The notes: a model not told the origin generated them from the letters alone. A DNA stretch of 64,000 nt from Heligmosomoides polygyrus polygyrus (GCA_947396885.1 OX377203.1:22075253-22139252); one strand, 5' to 3'; positions 31,557 to 43,895 are shown, counted from the stretch's first letter. Numbers and translations: made by a program.

Positions 31557-32744
31557 TTAGGTGCGGTCACCACCAGCTAGGCTTCCACCCGCTTTGAAAT
31601 AAAGCTAAAGGTCTTGTGAGGAAGGGGGAGTGCGGAAGTCGAGATAGCGCCGGTGATGTCCTGCTGCCTCGAGTTTAACACGTCCGTTCCACTGATAACG
31701 CCTTCCACTGAATCTGAGCTGTTCTTTCTCTGTCTAGTTTGTACCAATCCTTTTTAACGGACGTGACGAGCTATTTGTAGGCTTCAATATTTCTAAATTG
31801 TCCGTGTTTCCGCAGAGAGCGACTCACAGCTTTTCCTTGTTGCTATGGTTCCCAGCGAGTGTCTCTCATACGATACTTGATAAAATTACTAGTGAATCGG
31901 TTTAGCTTCGTGAAATAGGATGTTCCGTAAACGGCAAGCGTGGAGTCGAAATAACGCGGTTTGACATTGCTTCGGGTACGAGCACCTCCGTACGTTATGA
32001 TCCCCTATTGTATTGTCGCGGACGCCAGACCTCGTTGGCGATTCTAATAGAGACGGTTTCATGGTTATCGAAGGTCTGTGGTAGTGTCACTAGACAGTAA
32101 ATCGCTTTCCTTTAGCTGATCTAAACAATCTCATAGAGGTAGCGCGCACTTCTGCGGGAAAAATCGGACGGTTTGGTTTGTGGGCGGTACCTTTTCCTAT
32201 AGTCACGCAACGAACAGTCGAATCCAGTGAGCCACTCCTCGCTACCCTGGTTATGCGGCATGAATGTCAGGCGTTTTCGTTGGTTCCTTCAGTGAAGCGG
32301 GCCCGTACCGGTAAAATGAATGCTTTTGGTGGGGTCATGTGGCTCTCCTCCGCTGACGCGGAGCACACTGAGCAAGGAGAGTAACTCCATGATGTGCCCA
32401 ATTTTGGCACCTGTGCTGTAGATTGACCACACCCAGTTCTTTGTACACGCCGCTTTATACCGTTTCTTCCTTTTACGTTCCTGTGAGGCTTTTTTCAGGG
32501 TTTGAGTTAGTTTATCAAATTTTACGATGCTAGAGTGACAACCACTAGTGAAAATGTCCTCGACTCTTCTCGACCTCTGGAGTCGTGAAAATTAAGTGGC
32601 TGAGTCGAATAAACTGCGGCTATAGCCGCGACGAAAGTAAAGGCTTTCGCAGAGTTCATCGAAGAGAGCTAGGAATCGGGCAAATCCGCAGGCAGAAGAA
32701 TAGGGGAAGGATGTCTCCCATACTAACCTTTTACAGAACCTCTC
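31557..32744. other. Unassigned 1.2-kb region
   Basis: No open frame with recognisable domains. GAGCGGGCACCAGTCCGCT just left of it (near 31192) resembles the terminus of the hAT MITE at 51381-51555, and a GATGTGCCCAATTTTGGCAC phrase near 32391 resembles the repeat at 30.1 kb. Confidence 0.3.
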
Positions 32745-32900
32745 GGTTTTGATTCAAGTCAGTTTCCTTAAGCCTCAAGTGGCTGGTATCGAGGACTTAA
32801 GCTGTTCCAACGATGCTTTATCGCGGTCAAAGCACTAGAGCCAGCTGTTACTCGAACCCGCACCTCCTGCTGACCGGGCGAGACCGCTGTATCGGTTTTT
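32745..32900 (-). mobile_element. tRNA-like composite retroposon, partial copy
   Basis: On the minus strand: part of the tRNA-like unit with GGAGGTGCGGGTTCGAGTAA (B box intact at GGTTCGAGT), then CATCGTTGGAACAGCTTAAG, and the tail GGCTTAAGGAAACTGACTTG. The 5' half of the tRNA-like unit and the central hammerhead-like part are missing. Confidence 0.7.
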
Positions 32901-33059
32901 CTTATTTGTTCTCGTTTTTAACACCATTTACGACCTGTTAACTCCGTTTGCACCCGCCGACGAGCTCTGAGAAAAAATGAGCATCTTAACACTGGTTATT
33001 TGGCTTGGGGTGGTTTGAGTTTTTCCAAGTACAGTTTTTGGAACCATCGAGATGTTTCT

Positions 33060-34395
33060 TGTCATTTTCTCAGATCAGAAAGAATATTTTACGGCGTACT
33101 CTGGAATACAGGATAGTACAGGGAATCTCAGTGGAAGACCAGCAGGACCGTCTTGCTGTACAAGAAGGGAGACGTACACGGCATTGGCAACTACCACTCG
33201 ATCTGCCTGCTGTCCGTAGTCTACAACCTGTTCACTCGAGTCATCCTGAATAGGATTATCAGGACGCTGGACGAAGGACAGCCATGCGAAAAGCAGGATT
33301 TCGGAGAGGATTCAGCACGATCGACCACATACGAAGCTCATCGAAGTGCCGCGAGCGTACAAGCTGCCGCTGTGTCTTACGTTCATCGACCTGAAGAAGG
33401 CATTCGACTTCGTCGAAACTGAAGCGGTCATCGACACCCTGATCACTCAAGGTGTTCCTACTCAGTACATCAGAGTTCTTCGAGAGCTGTACTGTGGATC
33501 GACGACCAAGATCTCAATACTCTACAACGACGTCGTCATGGACGTGAAGAGAGAGGTTCGGCAGGGTGATATCATATCCCCGAAGCTTTTCAGCGCCGCT
33601 CTCGAAAACATCATGAGCGAACTAGAATGGGAAGACATTGGAGTGAAGGTCGACGGCCGGCAGCTTCGCTTCGCTGACGACATCGTGCTCATAACACCGA
33701 GCATCATTCAAGAGGAGCGAGTGCTGGCCGACTTCGATCGTGTGTGTGTGTGGGAACGTTGGACTGTAGCTGAATCTTACGAAGATGATGTTCATGAGGA
33801 AAGGACAAGTTTCTGATGCCCCTTACTCGCTCAACGGAACGAACATCTCCGAATGCTCCAGCTACGTTATCTGGGTCGCGAAGTCAATATGGCCAACGAC
33901 CCAGCGCCGGAGCTGAGCAGAAGGAAACGAGCGGTTTGGGAACTTTCAAGAGCGTCGAAGAAGTCGCGAAGAAGACGAAGAACGTCCGACTCCGTGCCCA
34001 CCTATTCGACTCCACTGTTCTTCCTGCCCTAACATCTGCCTCAGAGACCTGGGCTATACGAAAGTAGGATGAACACGCGATCAGCGTCGCGCAGCGTGGA
34101 ATCGAGAGGACGATGTTCGGAGTGACACGACTCACGCAAGTGAGAGAAGGCCTCCGGTGTTCCGAGCTTCGCCGACGTTCGATGATCAGAGACGCTGTCG
34201 CGTAGGCCAAGTTGCCGAAAATTAGGTGGGTCGGCCACGTAATGCGCTTCGCAGATACCTGATGGATGAGAGCCATCACCGACTGGATTTCGCGGGATGT
34301 CAAGAGAACACCAGGACGCCCACCAACGCGTTGGTCGGACTTCTTCGTGAAAGCCCTGAACGACAGATATGATGGGCGTGATACTCTGGAATAGT
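33060..34395 (+). pseudogene. RTE-like LINE, reverse transcriptase and C-terminus, broken
   Basis: The pieces are: LYKKGDVHGIGNYHSICLLS and FTRVILNRI (RT start, 33153-33260), LTFIDLKKAFDFVET (catalytic Asp), VRQGDIISPKLF and LRFADDIVLITP (FADD in place of YADD, about 33670), then STVLPALTSASETWAIRK and, after further breaks, [17 protein letters not shown]. It is a different subfamily from the LINEs at 4.5 and 8.6 kb (FADD; QGDIISPKLF), and the same as the copy at 63181-63893. The EN domain is absent, so this is a 5'-truncated, decayed copy. Confidence 0.85.
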
Positions 34396-36639
34396 AGATC
34401 ACGTAGTTTTACGTGCAGATCTGGTGCTTTACCTCGCTGATTGCTGTCCCTCGGTCGGCGGTGCATTACTGGCTGTTCAATCACATGGCCAAGAGCAAGC
34501 TTCTTCATTCCTAAATTTCAAGTGTTTGTATTTCTTGTACTGCATCCTAGATCACGTACGCTTTATGCATCATACAGAAATAAGTAAATAAATAAATAAA
34601 TTAAGAATCACAATCATTAGTTATTCTAAGTTCGTTCGCCAGGCTTCATTCCCACACTGGGCCGATACCACCCTCCGGATGTTTACACGGATCGTTCAGC
34701 TACCATGAGCTCATCTATAATTGGAATTATCTTCATATCCAGAAGTGTGACTGCGGGCGCGAAGAAAACACATCTTCAGTTTGCGCTCAACGGAACGCTG
34801 CGCTGTTATTGACTTCTCGTTCCCCGTAAAATGTCAGGTCCAATCGATTTGTTAAATGCGCCTACAGCACTCAATAGGCAGCAGTTTGCTTGACGTGCTC
34901 GTTGTTTCCATTTCCCGTTCAATTTGAGGTCGTCATCCCGTCCGGATACCATTCACTTTTCTACCATGATTCTGCATTTATGAGATGTGCTGAGACAGAA
35001 GCAAGAGGCAAGTCATCTGCTAACTTATTTCGGTTTCCCATTGCTGTTATGAGTTTATTTTATTCCATTTTTATTTTGCTCACTACGCGTATGTTCTTAC
35101 TTTGTTTTTACTAATGGTAAGCTATTTTTCTTACTACCTGTTTCTGCGTAATATGAAGATCCAGGAGTAGTTTTCACCCTCCCCGTTTACGGCAATAAGA
35201 ATTGGCTGTGTTTCTTAGTTGTATGCTACCAAGTCATCAATCGGCTGTTGTTGAGAGAACAGGTTGGATTACATGAAACTTGTTTAAAAAAATAATGTCA
35301 AAAATACAGTTATATCATGCAGGCTGAGGCCTTCCATTAAAAATGCAAGTTGATTTATACCTAATCCTTGGACAAAACAGGCTTCTGGGGCAGAGTTTCT
35401 CTTGGTTTGCTATTTTTCCTGTTCTACAATGAACGATTTTTCGATCGTTTTGCTTCTACCTTTCGTGGTCACAAGAATTGAGACGGTAGTAGACTTGCTA
35501 TGTCGTGGTGATAATTTGGTTACATTCATGCGTAAAGTTTTTAAGATGTCGTCAGGAAGAGAAAAAAGTACGAGGATTGTTTTTGGAGCACTTAGTATGC
35601 GAATCTGTTGATGACTGTATTTGATAGTTTCCTAAAAGTAGTTGAGGTGAAAATGTATCTCATCCCTCTAACAGCCGGAGATTCTGCTTCATCATGTAAC
35701 ATAGTGTTCTTCTAATATTGTTTTTAAAAAGCATATGGTGAACTGACAAAGCTCTAGGTCATAACGTCGCAATCCACTCTTTGTTAAGATCCTCTGCAAC
35801 ATTCTGTGAGTGAAAAACTCGCGTTTGTCTATGCATTTTCGTTGAGGTATGGGACATTTTTTACGTTTATTCAAACGAAGTGCTGCGGAAACAAACAGAT
35901 TCGTGGAACGAAATCTGCACTTTGCTGCTCTTTGCAGCTGGTTTGTATTTGAGGAGGAGGATCCAGTGGAAAAATGCTTAATAGCTAGAGGCTGCCATTT
36001 CCCAGTGAGCCCTGCGCTAAGGCCCACGATCAGCATGTTTTTTAGATGCCTTTCTCAAAAAGTCTCCAAGTTCGACATTGCTTCATAGTGACCTATTCAG
36101 TCGACGCCTTATTGAAGACCATTATTCAAAGCTGATCGGCAATGAAGAATTTTATAGCGGACCTATTATTGAAGGTAATTGAAAGCTTTTTTCGAAATAT
36201 TTGTATTCAATATCATAGGCGACTGTTTTGTGGTATAACAACCGACCAGAGTTTTACTATCGTTTGCTTAATGGAAGGGTTTGAATCATTTAACGATTAG
36301 TAGGTCCAGACACCCCTTGCACGTGCCATTTGCATTACGCAAACGGTGTCGGTCCGATTAGAAAACGTTGATAAAGCCTGTTCTGATAGACAAGGCGAGA
36401 CGTTGAAATCGCGTGGTGCCGTGGGTGGTCTTCCATTTTATCACCCACGTGGCCCATTTCTCGGACGAGATTCCAGTTTGAAGATGAATGATGCAATCTC
36501 CCTGCAGGGCTCGTTTTTAACGATGTCTAGTCGTGTACCTTTCCCCGGAACTACCATTACCTAGCACAGTGCTTGACGTGCAGCATTTTTGTGAGAACTG
36601 TTTTTCATTGAGTCCAATTTCAAAAAGCTTAGATAAAAA
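34396..36639. other. Unassigned 2.2-kb region with a retroelement tail and a dispersed repeat
   Basis: An AAAT-type tract at 34577-34602 looks like the tail of a short retroposon downstream of the LINE. The repeat at 35543-35788 matches 30221-30461. No coding region is supported; hydrophobic frames near 34890-35114 lack splice or domain support. Confidence 0.35.
35543..35788 (+). repeat. Dispersed repeat, copy 2 of 2
   Basis: Same orientation and order as 30221-30461. Confidence 0.8.
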
Positions 36640-36647
36640 AAGTTGCA

Positions 36648-37129
36648 GGCACTATTGTACTTTCACAACTCCACGAGTCGAGGAGAGGTCGAAAAAAAAA
36701 ATTTTCGCCCAAACTTCGGCTAGGGGGGTTATTTGGGATGCTGATCACGAATCCGACATCCGTTTTTCGTTTTAAGCCGGAGTACGGTAGGTTACGGTGG
36801 GTACCGGTGAGTATGGGTACCGGTGAGTAAGGTAATGGTCACCGATTGCGCCCAAACTCCAGCGTAAAACGAATAACGGATGTCAGATTCGTGATCAGCA
36901 CCCCGAATAACCCTCATAGGCGAGGTTTGGGCGAAATCGGCGATCATGACCTTGGCAGCCTTAGTCACCCGTACCTACCGTAACCTACGTAATCGGCCGT
37001 AATTTTGAAAACGGATCTCAGATTCGTGATCAGCACCCCAAATAACCCCCCCCCCTAGCCGAAGTTTGGGTGAAAAAATTTTTTTCGACCTCTCCTCGAC
37101 TCGTGGAGTTGTGAAAGTACAATAGTGCC
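36648..37129. mobile_element. Foldback element with 8-bp duplication (hAT-type)
   Basis: The ends GGCACTATTGTAC and GTACAATAGTGCC are perfect inverted copies and the arms pair further inward (GGGTTATTTGGGATGCTGAT with its counterpart). The duplication AAGTTGCA lies at 36640-36647 and 37130-37137. It is the same family as 15492-16622 but without captured LINE sequence. Confidence 0.9.
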
Positions 37130-37520
37130 AAGTTGCATCTGCGTAGTGTTTTCTTACATGTTTTCGTGTCATTCGGTTGGCAGGTCCGTGTTACGCTTTT
37201 CTCCGAAAATTCCGGCACCGCGACTTACCGTCGTGGTGAGGTGAAATGCATGGATACATTTGGTGTGTAAATCAAGTGGTGTCCCATGGTTTCGTAAGCC
37301 GAGACTTTATATAACCGGTTGAGTAACATCTTTCGTAAAAGTAGGTAAAACCCTTTTGAAATCCTTCCCTTGTGTGTTTCTAAACACACTGGAGAAAGAT
37401 TTCTAATTTCCATGGCACTTTGACTGTAGGCCTAGCTAGTTGGAGGGAGTCTGGGCTGCTGATTACAACAATATAGGTTGATATGTTGCTACAGGATGTT
37501 TTGCTACGATCAAAACGCTT

Positions 37521-37591
37521 GCACTAGGCGGGACTCGAACTCGCACCTCCTGCTTTCCGGGCAGCGATGCTACGCCTTGCACCACCGGCGC
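37521..37591 (-). other. tRNA-like unit, left arm
   Basis: Minus strand GCGCCGGTGGTGCAAGGCG... with B box AGTTCGAGTCC; an anticodon-like stem CTGC/GCAG closes the 7-base loop CCGGAAA. It lacks U33. Confidence 0.55.
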
Positions 37592-37748
37592 TGTTTGACC
37601 GCACATAGCATCCGTGATATCCACACATATGCCGCTTCAGGCTTAAGGAAATTGTTAAAGCGTTGTTACTAGTAAGGTCTTCAGCTTAACCGGTTCCATG
37701 CTGGTATCAGCGGTATCAGTCATACCCTTATCACGGGTGGGTACTGAC

Positions 37749-39200
37749 CAGGGATGTGCGGAATTTCCGTTTCCGTGTTCCGAATTCCGGTTTCCGGCCG
37801 TTTTGGGATCTTCAGTTTGTTCCGTGTTCCGCCTGTTTTTGCGCTGGAAGGCGGAAACGGAAATGGGCACTGCTCCAAACTAGTCTTCTACTGAACACAA
37901 TTAGCGTATCAGTGAAAAAGATTTCTCTTTCATATAATTGTGAGAAAAATACTGTTTGACAACTCTAGTATTAATATTCTTGAAATTGGTTAGATTACCA
38001 AAAAAAAAACCACTCAAAAATGACAACGGCTGGGTGCAGGGCAAAATTATTGGCCCAAAGGCTATATATGCACTATGCTAAGAAAATGCACTCAACATTT
38101 GAATGATCATGAAATTCCTGATCAACTAGTTACAAATAGCTACGAATACTTAGCAAACATAGAGCCCAGTATCATGAAGCAAAGAGTTCAGTGAAGGTTG
38201 TGGCATGCGGTATGTGCTCCAAGATTACATCAGTATTTCTGATCAAAGGTGCAAATTTCAATTTTTAATTTCGTTATGTGTGATATTCATCCATATGGAG
38301 TTATGCGATTCATTTTTTAATGAAGCATTACGAACTGTTATTTTGACTGACTGTGGTGACTTATTGAATTCACTCAAACCTATTGCTTCGAGAACCATTT
38401 TGGAACTGTCCAGGTGTATCACCTTGGGCGTAGGGTTTCTAGGCTGGCCCAGACTGAATATTCCTGTGGAAGTGTGGACCCACCGTGACTAATCAGTCGC
38501 TTAATTACCATTTTAGATCTCAGAATGAGTTCTGAGTACTAGTTTTGGTGATTACAATGTAACGGCTAATGATGAGTATGCAAATATCTGTGCAGTCACG
38601 CACGCCGTCCATGTTGCCACAGGTTTCCAAAGGTGTTGAGAGGAATCTCTTTTCTGGACAGAAAATGATCAAGGTGGCTACTCAAGTTTTAAACTTCACC
38701 CGCGTCGGTTTTTTCAATGCGGGTCTGTAAGTAACCTCAATTGGTTAAGTCGGCTAAGTCTCCCGTTCAAAAAATAGCTGCATCAAAAAGGTCAGCGAAA
38801 AACGTCGCAGGAACTAGGTATAGAACGATTGCATGCTGAAATAGTGAGAAATAGCGAGTTAAGATCCTGAAATTATTTTCGTTTATTGCTCAGCCATAGC
38901 TAAAAGGTTATCGTAGCAATATTATGAATTCATGCTTCGTTATGTTCTGTTATGATGAGGATGAGCATTAATCTGTGAAAGATTCTGCTGCTCGCAAAGT
39001 TCTGAACAAGAAAATAGAACACGAACACGAAACGAACAATAGAAGCCGCTTCTGACGCCGTTTCAGATGCAATTTTCTGAAAAAATGGCGAACATGTGTC
39101 ATTTCCGCTTCCGCATTTCGTATTCCGGTTTCCGGCTATTTTTGTTTCCGTTCCGTCTTTCGTCTTCCGCTTTTTCCAGAAAAATTTCCGCAAATCCCTG
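37749..39200 (+). mobile_element. hAT-type transposon, decayed, copy B
   Basis: The 1452-bp element has the ends CAGGGATGTGCGGAATTTCC and GAAAAATTTCCGCAAATCCCTG-like, flanked by GTACTGAC (37741-37748) and GTGCTGAC (39201-39208). The body is collinear with copy A, including the GCTGGGTGCAGGGCAAAATT and TTATTTTGACTGACT blocks. The 95-codon frame at 38205-38492 (QDYISISDQRC, HMELCDSFFNEA) is similar to the corresponding frame of copy A, so it probably descends from transposase, but no catalytic signature can be identified. Confidence 0.85.
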
Positions 39201-39248
39201 GTGCTGACAGACCTCGAGGATATCCCGCATGTTACGTGCGGTCAAACA

Positions 39249-39319
39249 GCGCCAGTAATGTAAAGCGTAGCATCGCTGCCGGGAAAGCGGAAGGTGCGGG
39301 TTCGAGTCCTACCTGGCGC
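39249..39319 (+). other. tRNA-like unit, right arm
   Basis: GCGCCAGTAATGTAAAGCG at the 5' end pairs with CCTGGCGC at the 3' end; B box GGTTCGAGTCC. The A box is damaged (AGTAATGTAAAG). Confidence 0.55.
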
Positions 39320-39721
39320 AGGAGTTTTGATCGTAACAAAACAGCGTGTAACAGTATATAGCCTCTCTACCAGCCGCTCCAGGCTTAAGCAAATGGGTTA
39401 ATGAATGTAGGTTGAAATTGTAATTTGCATCTCCTGGAAAAGTTCTGACTGGCTAACTTTCACCGTGTTGACATGGACTGGCGGTTCGCTCCGTTGGCAA
39501 AAAAAGTTAAACATCAGTGCGAAGGAAATCAGAGATGGATTGCAAAATAAGGATCATCACCGCGACTAACCTCCATTCACATTTTTGTTGGGAGGGATTG
39601 GGGGGGGGGACTGTTGGTCGTGGTCTCATCACCTACTCACCCATGCATACCGTAATCAGCTGACGGTGGAGGTACGAGTGTCGTGTTTGTTGTCGGTGTC
39701 ACAAATAGTAGGTGAAACATT

Positions 39722-40005
39722 ATGGAAGGCGTTAGCCAATCCCTTTTTAGGATGCGCCAAGCATTCTACTTCTACGGGGTGTCGTGGAGGGAATTTGAAT
39801 TCCTGTTTGACCATGAGTGACTTGCGGCAGCCAGCCGATGAACAAATCAGCGTTTTATCCTTCCCAGAGAAGTCTGGTACCAATTCACCGTCCTCGGAGG
39901 GAGGAAGGCTTGATTAGCCTGGCGGGAAATCCGAACCACCGAACCAAGAACCTGGTATGGGGACAGTTGGCACTTCCACCGACTGCACTACCACACCCTC
40001 CAGGG
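39722..40005 (-). mobile_element. tRNA-headed SINE copy
   Basis: On the minus strand: head GGTAGTGCAGTCGGTGGAAG, then GGTTCGGATTTCCCGCCAGG, GGTGAATTGGTACCAGACTT and GTAGAAGTAGAATGCTTGGC, in family order. Confidence 0.85.
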
Positions 40006-43000
40006 ATAACCCGATAAATAACAACTAAGTAACTGAATAACTAGGTGTCCTTTGCAAGATCCATGAGGAGTTGTAACCCTGTACTGGTTGGATTCTCGCT
40101 CTTGCGGCTGTTGCCGGAAGCTCGATATGCGATGGGTTGTTGTCATTAAAACCAAACAGTTAGTTGAAACTGTATTGCTGTCGTCTTGAGCGAGTCGCCT
40201 ATCTGCGGTAAAATCCTGAATCAACCCCTTGGGCAAGTCTCGCGTAAATTGATGTCCATTCTGGACCGAGCTAAAGCTATTATTCTTAAGATGGAAACTC
40301 TCCTTGGTTAAAATTACAATTTTGAGTGCAAAAGATGTTCATATCCGCAGAACTGTATGTTGATATCCATTTTGGCTTTTGTTTTGTCTTGTGCAGGTTG
40401 TGGCGTAAAGTCCACTCAGGACGCCCGTTGTGAGGCGCATTACTTTTCCTGAACACACGTAGTGTTCAGCACCAGAAGTATTGACTAGGGTGGGCGGGAG
40501 AACGGCGAAAAAATCAAGTGGACTCTGCAGCGAAAGTGAGCGACGGGTGCAGCCCCGCTGCTGGGGGACGTCGTCAGTCCTTCTCATGACTTTGGAGAAT
40601 TTGTTGTTCCAAAACTTCTAAAACTGAAAACTTTCGATTCGGATACGTGTGCAGTGTAATGGTTTATTTTGTGGCGCGTTTCATTCCGCACGCTTCACTA
40701 TGTGTTTCACTTCTCTGCTGACTCATCGCTTTCACTTCATGCACTGACTATGCAGTAGCTGCCTGAGAGATTGACCCACGGCTATTACCGTCTGCCAGAG
40801 TACACCTCGAAGGTGTTCGATAAAAGACTGATAAGGTGTGGGAGTAATGTTCCACTGCATTCTCATGGCCTTGTATGTGTCCTAATTCTTCTTCCTCGGC
40901 TGCGTCGAACGCTTGTCGTCTATTCGTTGCTGTGGTTTCGTTTCGTGCGCTTTCGTCGATTTGCGTGTGCTTTCACAGACGAAAAGCTCTACTTTTTTCA
41001 GCGATCACATCTACGACTTCACTAGCGGATGGCCGCGTTCTTCTAGATCAATTCAATACTGCATTCGAAGGTCGGTTCTGGGGAAGTTTATACTTCATTT
41101 CGGATCATAGTAATAGAACTATGTGCATAGTATTGTTCTGACTTTTTGAAAGACTCTGTGGATGGCGTTTACTTCTGCTTTCAATATACAGTTTCAGTTG
41201 TATGCGGGCAGTCTCCTAGTGTCTAGCAAATCGGCCAAACGCCGCCAATTAGGAACTGCTTTTCGTTTTCCGCTCGTTTTCCTTTGAGCCTGCGTTTAGA
41301 ATGGCTTCTAGTTCAGAAGGTAGTAGTATCGATTATCTGGCCTCTGAATATGCATATGCAGTGTTTCGAGTTGGCTCCTCCGTCGACCTTACTGTGCGTT
41401 CTCGAAGTCGTTCTCCATTCAGTGTTGTGACTATTTTTTGTGCTTCCTTCTGATCGTTGCCCCACATTGGTCATCGCTACGCAGTGATAAGAACTCAGTG
41501 CAATGTTTCGTCATCTACGCCACTTGATTGCTCCATGTTCGTTGTGAGCCCAGATTTTTCGCGAATTCTCATAACAGGAGTGAAGGCATACAGATACAGA
41601 TCTCTCTATTCTGCACTGGTTCTGGGTATGATGCACGCTTTTTCGTCTGATTGTCTGATTGTCCTTTATCATGCATCGAAGGTGGCGCTTCGTTATCATG
41701 TTTTTGTCGCAAAGCTTGCAAATTTCCTCGCCCGGGGTTCTCTGGTTTTGGCGTATTGGAAGTTGGTTTTCGAAGACGATCATTAGTCGAATGCTGCATA
41801 AAATAAAACATTATTGAGCGAACATAAAACTTTCGCCTTCAAGGATGCAGTGAATCTTGAGCAGAAAGGGCGCCATTGTGATCAGCATGGATGGTCTCTG
41901 CTTGTAGTTGGGAATCAGGTTGACAATTCTGTTAGAAGGAATGTAGGTAGAATGGATATTGGGTACCGTATTTCATCGGCTGTGCTGCATAGCAGCACCA
42001 ATCCAGTAAGCATCGATCCTCTGTGCTACTTAGTCGATACCGGTAGCTTCAGTACTCCTGTCCAGCGCGGCGTGCCGACATGCATTTAAGCTCTATTTGA
42101 AAAGTTGAAGGGTGCGCAGCAGCTGGAGAGTTTTTGGCCCGCAAATTTTGGTGCGGTAAGTTCTTTGCTGCCTTCATTCCCAAAGTCGACAAGCATCTGG
42201 GATGAATTATCTTTCTAAATATGTTCTCAGTGTATACACTGAAGGTTGTAATGACAAGAGAGCTGCATATCACATTATCTATCGGAAGCACAGATTTTAC
42301 GAAGGTTTGCCGGCAACGTCAGGACATCTGTGAAGGACGAAGAGATGTGCCAGTGAAGCAAACAATAATTGTCTCTTCTCGCCGAATGACTGGAATCAGT
42401 CCTCCAAATGGAATTTGCTGCTGATCCAACTGTACCTGATGTTCTTGTTGGAACGCCGAGACGCCCATCCAATACAGGATTTCGTTGTCAAATTATCGTC
42501 GACATTTACCCTGCCGTTCCATGAAGTGTGCAATACAATTGGCTTTTTGAATCCAAATAATGCAGAATTGATTTCAAATACGATCTATTCCACCGCGGGC
42601 ATGATTCTACATTAATGCACCTTCATATAGCCTTCGCGAGTTGTATGGAATGAAGTTTTTCCGAGGTTCGTGAGTATTAGGCTGAAACTCACAAGGTTTC
42701 GACAGCCAGGAGTTTTTATATCTGAAGGTGTGACTTTCACCGTTAATTAAATGTCAGTTAACAATGCATGGATACTTCGAGGATTTATCGGTTGCATAGT
42801 CTTTCAAGTTCTAGTTCCCCTTTTTGACATCGGTTTCTCTTCGTCGTCACAAATGTTGCTTAATAGAGCGGAATGTTGGTTAAATTCTGTAGAATTTTCC
42901 CTAAACTTATGTGGTTAAAAGATTAGTGCGAACGGTCAGCTGAGCAGATATGCTGGGAATTTTGTCTGGCGTTTACTACACGTAGAATTCCATCAGCCAC

Positions 43001-43240
43001 CTAGCAAGAATCGAGGTCATTGTGGTGGAAGTTTCTACCCCATTTCATCAAAAATGGGGCAACCTCAGCATTCTAGCGGCATCGCTGCCGGCTTCTGGAT
43101 GACTACGAGGTAAAGATGTGATATGGAAGCCCTCTCTTCTGCTACGTGAGCGTTTCTCCTTTTGGAAGCTCCATAAATCAAGCTTCTTGGCTTATATAGG
43201 ATTATTTTATGTTGTACAAAATTTTCGGTGCCGAAAGTCT
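40006..43240. other. Unassigned 3.2-kb region, possible relic or unrecognised gene
   Basis: I could not name anything here. Plausible splice sites exist (acceptor GTGCTTTCACAG at about 40970-40979; donor GTAAGTTCTTTG at about 42151; acceptor GTTCTCAG near 42229). Short plus-strand frames include MASSSEGSSIDYLASEYAYA (from 41301) and, after a frameshift, ADPTVPDVLVGTPRRPSNTG (about 42420-42480). The frames do not join into one phase-consistent model. It may be a decayed gene or transposon. No inverted ends or target duplication were found. Confidence 0.3.
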
Positions 43241-43446
43241 GGTGAGACTGGTAGTGGCTTGTTGTCGATTAAGGAATTAAAAAAATTGTTTTTTGAAGTT
43301 CAATAGTAGCCCTGATGAAATACTGGGCGATACCGCGGGTCCCAACTAGGAACCCGCGGTATCGCCCAGTATTTCAAGGCTACTATTGAACTTTAAAAAA
43401 CATCTTTTTTAATTCGTTAATTGACAACAAGCCACTTCACCGGTTT
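43241..43446. mobile_element. Near-perfect hairpin MITE
   Basis: Arms of about 95 bases pair around AACTAG near 43346. The inner part CTGGGCGATACCGCGGGT is mirrored at ACCCGCGGTATCGCCCAG. The outer parts read GTGGCTTGTTGTC and GACAACAAGCCAC. Arm identity is high, suggesting a recent insertion. The target duplication is not clear. Confidence 0.8.
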
Positions 43447-43892
43447 GGGTTTCATTGTACTGCTTGAAAATGTAGGTGATGTTGAGATTGTAATTTGATA
43501 TGTGGGCGATTATTAATCCTTGCTTAGACTCCAACTTGCTCAGGATAGCCAAAATGATTTCGTTTCCTAAAAGGCTGGAGGGTCCCATTTTTCTTGTCAT
43601 CTCAGAGTCCCCGCTCGCAGTTCGAATGAATACTTCAGCGAGAATCTCCACCCTTGAAATAATTGAGAACTATGTTCCATTTCTGCAAAGTTTCCAATCT
43701 ACCGAGTTACCCGCCGCGATAGTTTACAATGGAGTTGCATAGTCGCTCAGGGCAATATCTTCCAAACATTGAATAAGCAGAAAAAATTCAAAAATACTGC
43801 GGGGCAAGGATGAAGCAGTATTTTTGCTTTTTTGCGCATTCGATGTTTGGATGCTATTGCATTGTGGGACTAAGCGCTTCCACAACAAAGGT
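43447..43892. other. Unassigned region
   Basis: An isolated 80-codon plus-strand frame (43500-43742) is open and ends in a stop, but has no recognisable domain or splice context. Confidence 0.25.
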
Positions 43893-43895
43893 TCA

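Larger units (their letters stand above)
37490..39400. mobile_element. tRNA-like foldback retroposon split by a hAT element
   Basis: Outside the hAT insertion (37749-39200) the element has a minus tRNA-like unit (37521-37591), a central segment (37680-37748 plus 39209-39235) and a plus tRNA-like unit (39249-39319). The two units with about 60 bases of flank (GGATATC, TGCGGTCAAACAGCGCC) are inverted copies of each other. The central segment corresponds to the hammerhead-like region of the copy at 22976-23422. Confidence 0.65.

Noticed and set aside
37680..39235. A working hammerhead ribozyme across the hAT insertion
   Set aside because: After removing the hAT element a hairpin and CTGA remain, but no GAAA box or clear cleavage triplet can be found, so only a relic is claimed.
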